Origin: Fasciola hepatica
Taxonomy: Eukaryota > Platyhelminthes > Trematoda > Plagiorchiida > Fasciolidae
Length of the DNA: 64,000 nucleotides
Direction: 5' to 3'
Assembly: GCA_948099385.1 (NCBI GenBank)
Contig: CANUEZ040000117.1
Coordinates: 3,892,001 to 3,956,000, forward strand
Positions 56,880 through 64,000 of the stretch are shown piece by piece; within the stretch, counting starts at the first letter, position 1, and each line of letters starts with the position of its first letter. Under the pieces are notes generated by a model. That model was given only the letters and a program-made list of their open reading frames with translations. It had not been told where the DNA came from and searched no databases. Made by a program: the position numbers and the translations under genes.

Positions 56880-58640
56880 TTGTAAAACGTTTCAGTTACT
56901 GGGAGGAGCAGGTTAGACTAGATCGAATGGTTTTAGAATTAACTTTTTATATCGTGGTAAATTATCTTCATGATGGGTGAACATGGTGGATCAACAGAGA
57001 GAATAAAAAAAGAATGCAGAAGCTCAGTAAAGATGACGACTGGGGAGCAGTTCAAGAAAAGGGGAGATGAAGGGAAGTGTCGAAGAGAACAGGGAAGAAT
57101 GGATATAATAATCTGTTTGATGTAGGTGAGACATGTGACGACGGCCTAGAATGGGAGGACCATTATCGAATGGGCTTACATTATTCAGCGGGAAGATGAC
57201 GGCGATGGAGGTGGCTAAGAAGAGCAGAGTAAATGTGCATACAAAGTGGGAAAATGTATTTGGGAGACGAAACTGTCCGCGGTGCAAAGACGCAGCAGCT
57301 GTGACGGCAAACAGCTTGGGAGAGAACTAAGCAGAAGGGCTACCAGGGGGATCGGGTAATGGCAAATCAAACGGATTGAAATATTGAATGAGAACCATGA
57401 CCGAACAATGATTTTGCATTAGGTGGCAAGTGGAAAAGCAGAACAGTCTGTAAAGCACACAGAAAACGCCTGTGGTGGTCAATAAAAGAAACGGGAGATG
57501 GGAGCACGGACCGAAAAGACAGGTGAGACATAACCAGTAAGATCGTCTTACTACAGGTGAAGCAGGCAATTGTCCGTTGGTGAGGACCACTTGTGAACGA
57601 TGAGTGAGATAAGATTGTAGTCAAGAAAGCAGCGGGTCAGCAATGCCGAATGAAAGCAATTTAGCGATGAGATGTGGGTGTGGAAAACGGCCGAATGCCT
57701 CCGACAGATCCAGGTGGACAATTAATAATGCCTGCTCGCTATCAGCACCCAAGTGACTACGTTGAGAAAGTCAAACTGACATGTGGTGCATGGTAGCGAT
57801 TTGAAAAATCCGTGCTGCCTATCGCTAAGAAGGTTGGAAGCGAGAAGGTGGGCAGTAATGCCATTTTGATGATCGTTTCCACTACTCTGGAAATGATAGG
57901 GGTATGAACGATGGGACAGTTATTAGCAGGTTCGTGGACAGGTCCTTTTTATGCCGCGGATTGATGACTGAACGCTTCCAGTTCGACGGTACCAAAATGG
58001 ATTTGAGTGACTAAGTGAATAGGTCTAGTAATAGAAGTGGAAGTTCCAGTCCACCGTTAATGACTGCAGCTGGAGGTAACCCGTTCGGTCCAGGATGCTC
58101 ACATGCTTTGTAGCGTGGAATGAGCCCGGAAATAACGTTTACTTCAAAGATTATTGTAGATAGAGGGAGCTGGTAATAGCAAGAGGACTCCGGCTGGGGC
58201 TCTGTCTAAGGCGGGGGCCATGGAATCGGCCAAGTAAAGGTTAAAGGTCTCAGAAATACCAGGACAGAGGTGGCCGGAATTTTATCCGGTAGCACAACCC
58301 ATCGGATAGTGGTATCTGTTGCCGAACTCCTTGATTTATCTAGCAGTGAGAGTTTCAATGCCTTATGGGGATGCCTCAGAGCTTTGGTTTCTTCGTTGCG
58401 AAGCTGTTCCTCCTCTAGGTTTGGATAACATCAGTGAAACCTGCTAGTCTCATGAGAACGGAGAAGTTGTGGTTTTGGAGGTGAAGTCTTTGCATCTTAA
58501 GGCACTTTTCCTGGAGAGAGGCCAGTTTGGATTTCCTAAGAGAAGAGTTTTGGCCTATTGGACCAAGCTTCAGGAGGCAGTTTTCCATGTTAAGATGGAG
58601 GTGATCAGCCGCCTGTTGGGGGTCAGCCGCTAAAAACCTG
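56880..58640 (-). pseudogene. LINE ORF2 RT relic and 3' region (minus LINE continued)
   Basis: Near 57,790-57,690 the minus strand reads STTCQFDFLNVVT, then LLIVHLDLSEAFGRFPH after a stop, equivalent to intact ORF2 residues about 823-858. Upstream near 57,900 a PIVHTP-ISRVVETII block matches NYRPINHTPMISRLLEKVV. At 57,590 MVLTNGQLPASPVV matches the CINGQISDPHPV block. After about 57,545 RT similarity disappears and A/G-rich plus-strand sequence follows, so the FADD-containing half appears deleted. Confidence 0.65.
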
Positions 58641-59364
58641 CTCTAATTTTGGCTACAGGTGGAATCGGGCAGAGGGTTCCAACTAAGTCTGAAGGAATTG
58701 TTGACAGGGGTCAGATGATCTGATGAATGAGGATGGAATGAAAGATTACCAGCCATTATCTTATGGCGGCTACCCGGAGATTTATGCGGAACGGAAACCG
58801 AAAAGTTGGAAAAGCTGTGAGTCAACACAAGATCTAGTATGTTGGCTTTTCTAGTGGGGGTTTTGCGTTGATGCACCCATCCCCCAATGTGAGTATGGGG
58901 GACAAAGTCTAACAAACTGAGAAGTGCTGTGAGTTTCGTCCAGGATATTTTGGGCCGGCCAAAATCACCGGTTATGAATGTCGCTGCCGGAGGTAGTAGT
59001 GAAAGTTAATCAAAGGCTTCAATTAAAGGAGGTAATTCAGTCATAGTAGAGGAGGTGGGCGATAGATACAACCAGTATGCATGACCATGGTTGATAACCG
59101 AATTGTGAGCCACAGAGAACCCGGAATTGAATCTAGTGTGACATTCCTAATGGGGGGTTACTGAAAGGGCTCGCTGTACTTACACTGGGCACCCTCCTCT
59201 GCCTCTGGCAATCCTATTTGCTCTAAGAACCTTGCGCTACTCGAGCAGAATTTCGCCTGTGGGCGTGTGGTCTGTGAGCCGGGTTGCAGTAATAGGGATG
59301 ATATCATGACTGGATGTTATGACAATGTCTTAGGGGATGAAGCTTATTTGAGATGGACCGGGGG
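58641..59364 (-). pseudogene. LINE endonuclease relic
   Basis: At 58,915-58,643 the reading TRKANILDLVLTHSFSNFSV, with SPGSRHKIMAG after it, matches TRKNNILDLIFTLGLTNVSA and TGSDHKIVSC of the intact endonuclease; the SDH catalytic triad reads SRH. Upstream blocks to 59,364 are in broken frames (GDFGRPK-like near 58,960 for GDFNAPG). Confidence 0.65.
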
Positions 59365-59967
59365 TCAAATAAGATCAAAGATAACCTTTTTTATATGGAT
59401 ATGAGCATCTGGGCTAGGTAACTTAGGTGAGTTATTGGACGGAGAAAATGCACTGGTAGGGGGGTAAGTTGGAGCTATCACCGGAGAAGAATAAAAGTGA
59501 GCGTTGGACATCTCCGCGATAGCTCCAGAAGATTCAGCCGCGGACGACCGGGGAATAATTAATTTTAAGTTAATACGAGGTGAAGGAGAAGACCTCTGAT
59601 TAAGTCGTCCTGCCAATTTTTCTGATTCGTTGAGATCGTTTGATGCTCCAGTGCGGTGACAGAATACGGGGTTATGGAACATATTGGCTTTCCCAAATGG
59701 CAATCTTGGTAGTGGTTGACGTTGTGTGGTGAGAGCAGGCCTCATGAAATAGGACCCAGCAGAGAATGGGGTGGGTTCGCCGCTTCTCGATGCAGCTTGC
59801 TCGGGTGGGGTGGGACAGGAATCGGCGGCCGGTGGAGGGGGTGTAGAGAGGTTGTTTTGGAAGGGGGCAGTGGGCGAGTTAAAAGCTGCCCGGTTGGTTC
59901 GAGGAGTTCGGTGTGCTATCGAACGTGCAAACCACTGGCAATGTGCTGGTATTGGAAGGTGGCTCAT
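59365..59967 (-). pseudogene. Proline-rich N-terminal region of LINE ORF2
   Basis: A 200-codon open stretch rich in Pro, Ser and Ala lies between ORF1 and the endonuclease, the same place as residues 1-280 of the intact ORF2. Sequence identity is low but composition and placement agree. The Cys/His cluster of the intact copy is not seen here. Confidence 0.5.
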
Positions 59968-60937
59968 TAAGGCCGGAAGAAAGGAGAGATTGTGGGATTG
60001 TATACCACAGGGCAGGGAAAGTTTACATTGAGGGGGTTTGTGGATCTATCCTGCTGGTAAAAGGTCTGTAGCGGGATGGGCAATGGTGGGGCACAGCGAA
60101 AACTTTGGTATGGTAAGTGAACCAACGGAATGAACGGTGCAGGCAAGGAAAGGTTAGGAAATGATGAGTGAGTCAGACGCAGCTTTGAGTAATAGCTGTG
60201 AGGTGGGTTGTGGGTATGGTCCGTATAATTGCGCGTAGAGCTGGAATTTCGCTGGGAGGAAATACTATTCGAGAAAGTATCTGTCTTGGAAAATACGTTG
60301 TAGGCCCTGGCATTAGTGACATCCTACTAGGGTATCTGTTCGCCCTTATTTATGCACGACCTTCGGAGTGTGGCCTGGTGATATAAGGCTGTGGTTGCTC
60401 AGTAAACAGGACTTTGAGGCGTTTAGTAGGAGTGGAAGGTGGGTTGCTGAATTCTGGATTTGCGGCCATGGGTTTCCATTGGTACCGGCACTTTGCACTG
60501 GGGGCTGAGTACAGATCGTTACCAACTTTCGGCCCACGGGTGACCAGTCAGATCGCAACTACGAGATTGTGTTCGTAGGGACACTATGTCTTGGCAGTTT
60601 GTTTGCTGGATTATGCCCTGAGGGCTGACGGGTTTGGTTCGAACGAGAATGATCTGGCAGTGTTACGGCGCGGACCAGCAGATGGGTTTTAGTCGTTGCT
60701 CTATGGTGTGGGCAAAAACGGCCGTACGTTGGCAAATGTGTCACCTTGGGAGGTAGAGGCAATGATGTTAGGTTAGGGAGGCCGCACGATTTTGGTAGCT
60801 GTTTCTGGTGCGCGGAACTAATCTGTCTGGCGGGACCCAGTGGATTCGAGCCCCAGGGATCTGTGCATTATTACTGATTAGTCTGGCGTGCTTGGGGACT
60901 GGTGGATTTGGAGGAGGTCCAGGCGTTGCCTAAAGGT
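59968..60937 (-). other. ORF1/ORF2 junction region, decayed
   Basis: Corresponds by position to the low-complexity C-terminal half of ORF1. Frames of 60-70 codons are present on the minus strand, but none is clearly alignable. Confidence 0.4.
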
Positions 60938-61635
60938 CTACATCAGACAGTTGTTGGCTGATAGACGTTGGTTGCATAAAGGAGTTAGGAGAACGCGGGG
61001 GGTAGGTCCCTTTTTGGTGGACTCCTGCCCTGAATAATTGAGAGAGTTCAAATTTTTCAGCACTTCCCGTTGTAGTGGCTTTTTGTCGGGTGCTACTCGA
61101 ATGTTTTTGTATGGCGAGTTATTAGCGGTAAAACTTTGTTTATGAATAGACTCACCTGCTGTCATTGAGTCCAAAAATTGGAAAAGCAGAGGGCAATGGC
61201 GTCGATGTGTTTGTTCTCGTAGTCCACTACTGAGGCACATCACCCTTCCCGTGTTAGCGGTTCTTAGAAAGGTACTGCTGACTTTGTTGAGTGGGGCCCT
61301 TTCAGGAATGTTAAACACAATGGCTTGATTAGAATTTCGTAGTCGTTTTGAAGATATGCTGTCAGTAACGCTACACGTGGAAACAAAGTTACGGTCCGTG
61401 GTTACCATAGGGGGCTCAAGAATTTGAGCCAGTGGCGTCAGCATTCCAGCGGTTCTGTCAAGGGCTTCAGTTCGCGATTTGGGTGAGCTACTTTTTGTGA
61501 GATGCTGTCAGTCTTGCTATGTGCGTCATAATCGACGTTCGTTAATGAGACGGAGCACCGCGTAGTGACTGGGAGAGGAACGGCTACGCGTGACAAAAAC
61601 TTACACGTTGGTCCGCTTCTTCTGGAGCTGCACAT
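60938..61635 (-). pseudogene. LINE ORF1 relic
   Basis: Two open pieces (65 and 168 codons). QAIVFNIPERAPLNKVSSTF, then RRHCPLLFQFLDSMTA and NIRVAPDKKPLQREVLKN, align with the RRM-like core of the intact ORF1 (NAVVFNVPDRLPLSSVKQSL, MCPLLFQFLE, NIKIAPDKTPLQREVLRS). A stop separates the N-terminal coiled-coil piece from the core. It establishes that this LINE belongs to the same family as 37.6-43.3 kb. Confidence 0.85.
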
Positions 61636-62039
61636 AGCGGCTGTGGGCTTCGGATAGTCAAATATTTTTGTTGTTTAATCCGCAATTGCAAAAATCCCAG
61701 ATAAAATTCTATAGGAAATCACCTAGGATGATTTCAAACAGGGTTGACCTGGTAATTTCACTGTATGGAAGAATGGGGATTAGGGCTTATCCGAGGAGGA
61801 AACGATAACTAATAGAGGAGATTTGACCAACAATCGCTAAGTATTTTATAGATGGGCTCACAGAAAAATGTGATTTGTGGTAGGTATAGATCTAGATTTC
61901 CTAGTAAAGGGTTGTGTTGATTTTTCGAGGTGATAAATCACCGACGCAGGGTGATGTGTCGCAGTTTTTGCTACGGGTAATTTGACGCTTCAAAGTTAAT
62001 AGCTATCACTACTAGATACAACGTAGCAACTGACATCCG

Positions 62040-62509
62040 TGAGAGTGACGTCGAACTCCAAGCCTTGATTGGTACGGGCAGCCCCAATGGCTATACATTT
62101 CAGAAAGTCATCGACCCTTTTGATTGGTCAGTTCACTTTTGTGTCTGAAAAATTACTGTAGCGATGACGTTATTGTTCTGCTTCACTTTCGGCTACTGCT
62201 GTGTAAAAGTTCGTCATCAAGAAGTAGTCTCCGAAAATGGAAATCTGTCAGTCACGCGGAATCTGTGCGCCGAAGTTCTTTTCGCCCATCACTTTCCCGG
62301 GTTACGTGAAACAGCCAAAATACCGTTTGGAGAAACATGCAGCACATTCTTACTGTGCGGACTGTCGGCCTCTTAAATACAGACCCCGCCTCCGTTCGCT
62401 CATTTGCCCCCTGACTGCAAGCCTGTTGCCACCAAATCCCGCAAACACTCGTTCTAGGACGAGCGCTTCGTTAAAGAGGAGATACAACGCCTCTTGGACA
62501 ATGACATAA
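62040..62509 (+). pseudogene. Gypsy protease and connector
   Basis: The retropepsin motif region reads ALIGTGS at 62,062-62,082, so the catalytic Asp of D-T/S-G is Gly. The following sequence up to 62,509 (PPNPANTRSRTSASLKRRY) is the connector to RT in changed frames. Confidence 0.6.
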
Positions 62510-62575
62510 TTGAACCTTCGAGCTCTCCATGGAGGGCCCAAGTCATGGCTAATAAAACTCGAACTATAAAAAAGA

Positions 62576-63120
62576 ATGGCCATGGATTATAGCCAGACGA
62601 CCAACCGATTTACGCAGCTCGATGCGGATCCACCTCCACGTTTAGAAATTTTGGTAGGGGAAGTTGCCAGGTACAATGTTTACAGCACCTTAGACTACAA
62701 AAGTGCGTACCGTCAAATCCTAATCGTGGAGGATGAAAAGCTATATAAGGCTTTCGAAGCACCAGGAAATCTTTTTCTGTTTTGCTGAACACCTTTCGGA
62801 ATCAAGAATGGCGTGATTTGTTTGTAGAGCACAACCAATAAAATTCAGAAAACAGAAAGTTTGAGGGATACTTTCGCAAAGTAACTTTTTGTGGATTTTC
62901 AAAGACGGACCACGACCGGAACCTTAAATGCTTCCCAAAAGCTGTCGCAAAATACGGCACAGCTCTGTGCGACGCAAAGCCAACCACAGCTGCTACAGAG
63001 ATCCGACTCCTCCGTTGCCATGTCACACCAGGCGTTATCAAGCCGGATCCTGAACGAATGAAGCCTTTGCGTGGTATTCCTTTTTGTACTGAAGTGACTT
63101 CATCACGGCGCGTGAAAGAT
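62576..63120 (+). pseudogene. Gypsy reverse transcriptase without its catalytic box
   Basis: DYSQTTNRFTQLDADPPPRL, then YNVYSTLDYKSAYRQILI and KAFEAPGNLFLF (62,576-62,788), are the RT finger/palm with the first catalytic Asp (TLDYKSAY). After a stop, TPFGIKNG follows in frame. Near 62,880 the sequence goes from YFRK straight to VTFCGFSKTDHDRNLKCF, so the YxDD-type box that should sit between is missing. Thumb residues continue to 63,120. Confidence 0.75.
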
Positions 63121-63402
63121 ATGTTTCCCAATTATTCCCAATGTATACCGAACTTCGCCGACAAAACTAGCCCTCTCGTCCGAAACACAATTTTCTTCCT
63201 ACTGTAGCATTTGAGAAAAACATTCGGGGAGCCGAAAGTAGCGCTGGAAACCGCAATGATTGTGACTTTGGACCATAAAGTCCGAATTGTTGTCTAAATG
63301 GACGCACCCGACATAGCTGTAGCCTCTTCACTGAGTCAGAACGGTCGACCATTAGCCTTTTACCTCTGCACATTGGCTCCTAAAGAATAAGACCATTCCG
63401 CC

Positions 63403-63594
63403 ATGGAGAAAGAAGCTTGCTTAATCGTCGAGGCTATTCGGAAATGGCAGCACTTTGTCCTTGGTGCTCATTTCGAACTAATTAATGATCAGCGATCTGT
63501 CGCCCTCATGTACGGTAGCAAACAAAACTGCACGATCAAAAATGATAAGGTCCAGGGATGGCGACTGGAGTTTCGACATACCACTTCGGTATAA
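63403..63594 (+). pseudogene. Gypsy RNase H fragment
   Basis: 63 codons with MEKEACLIVEAIRKWQHFVL, ELINDQRSVALMYG and KIKNDKV-like KNDKVQGWRLEF, matching the Gypsy RNase H domain with its E-x(n)-D catalytic positions (EKEA, NDQ). A stop ends the frame at 63,594, after which the R-x-G-K-E-N-x-x-x-DAL block continues (EQSGY...DALPRC). Confidence 0.8.
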
Positions 63595-63689
63595 TCTACA
63601 GGGACGGAAAAGAACAATCGGGTTACTGACGCTTTGCCGCGTTGCTCGTGTGCCTTCACTCTCGATGGGTATACCTTGGAGATTCTCCA

Positions 63690-64000
63690 TGATCCATCAG
63701 GTCACCCCGGAACGATCCTTCGGTCCGCTTTTTCCCTGCAAGAACTTGCCATACTCAGTAGGAGAAGTCAAAAACGTGATCTTTATGTGCACTGTGTGCG
63801 CTGAAGTGAAACCAAGTTTTTACAAACCACCTGCAAGTAATCTTATCAATGCGACGCAACTATTTAGAAGACTCAATGACTTCAAAGAGCCACTGCATTT
63901 ATCGAGCCGAAACCGAGATCCACTCACCATTATCGACGAGTGCTGCCGGTTTCTGTTTGCTCTAGCTTGTCCGACTATGTTGTCTTCTGCAGTCTTCGGT
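63690..64000 (+). pseudogene. Gypsy integrase N-terminal part, cut by window edge
   Basis: LEILHDPSGHPGTIRSA-like zinc-binding start (the HH part is HD-H), RRSQKRD, then a frameshift to FYKPPASNLINATQLFRRLN and PLTIIDECCRFLFALACP, the core with the first catalytic Asp in IIDE. The domain continues past 64,000. Confidence 0.7.

Larger units (their letters stand above)
53297..61970 (-). mobile_element. Group-A LINE, near full length, decayed, split by another LINE
   Basis: Minus strand. The 3' tip at about 53,297 shows a TTATTATTATTG tail (plus view) and the terminal hairpin (TTCGGAAACGCCCGAGG). The 5' part carries ORF1 (61,635-60,938), and the 5' tip near 61,970 has a CGCAGGGTGATGTGTCGCAG block resembling the 5' tip of the intact LINE. 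The body is interrupted at about 54,035-56,875 by a plus-strand LINE fragment. It lies inside the Gypsy element: gag/zinc knuckle on the left, protease/pol on the right. Confidence 0.7.
61971..64000 (+). mobile_element. Ty3/Gypsy pol (right part of split element), runs off the edge
   Basis: Plus-strand order: protease (ELQALIGTGSPNGYT near 62,053), connector (YRLEKHAAH, near 62,325; LLEDN-x-IIEPSSSPWRAQV-like near 62,500), RT (62,576 onward), thumb (IKPDPERMKPL near 63,040), RNase H (EKEACLIVEAIRKWQHFVLG at 63,406) and integrase (SGHPGTIR, near 63,700, then LTIIDECCRFLFAL near 63,930). It continues the gag at 51.4-53.3 kb. Stops and frameshifts recur. Integrase is incomplete at 64,000. Confidence 0.85.

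Noticed and set aside
60842..60852. tRNA-like B box (minus strand)
   Set aside because: Within the LINE ORF1/ORF2 region; no cloverleaf is evident.
1..64000. CRISPR arrays, bacterial operons, riboswitches, rRNA genes
   Set aside because: No regularly spaced short repeats, Shine-Dalgarno-led gene strings or conserved rRNA segments were seen; the content is eukaryotic transposable elements.

Overview
This 64 kb window looks like a gene-free, repeat-dense stretch of a eukaryotic (metazoan) genome. The mix of elements is typical of flatworms (fluke or tapeworm): two groups of CR1/Jockey-like LINEs, a BEL/Pao LTR retrotransposon, two Ty3/Gypsy relics, a MULE transposase relic and AT microsatellites. 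The flatworm assignment rests on family resemblance recalled without a database search, so it is moderate-to-low confidence. I found no host exon, tRNA, rRNA, CRISPR array or bacterial-style operon.

Layout. 1-2.0 kb: decayed LINE (group B, minus). 2.0-3.5 kb: LINE 3' tail, unassigned DNA and an (AT)n tract. 3.5-5.8 kb: MULE relic (minus) with a SWIM zinc finger and a broken PHD finger but no DDE core. 5.86-13.8 kb: long decayed LINE (group A, minus) lacking its endonuclease. 13.8-15.75 kb: Gypsy gag-protease-RT relic (minus). 16.3-23.3 kb: group-B LINE fragments on both strands. 24-26.5 and about 27.7-28.9 kb: group-A LINE 3' ends (plus). 28.9-34.7 kb: decayed group-A LINE (minus). 35.77-47.92 kb: BEL/Pao element (minus) with two 447-bp near-identical LTRs, split by a full-length group-A LINE at 37,586-43,273 whose ORF1 and ORF2 are both open. 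47.9-51.35 kb: group-B LINE pieces (plus). 51.4-64 kb: a Gypsy element (plus) split by an 8.7 kb minus-strand LINE, which is itself split by a plus-strand LINE fragment; Gypsy pol runs off the right edge.

The dominant biology is nested transposition. Group-A LINEs share a 3' terminal hairpin followed by an ATT-rich tail, and at least two share a 5'-end motif, so full-length copies can be bounded. Only the LINE at 37.6-43.3 kb appears coding-competent. The BEL, Gypsy and MULE copies each show stops, frameshifts or loss of catalytic residues. Most puzzling is the BEL element: its LTRs differ at one position that I can see, yet its pol is heavily decayed.
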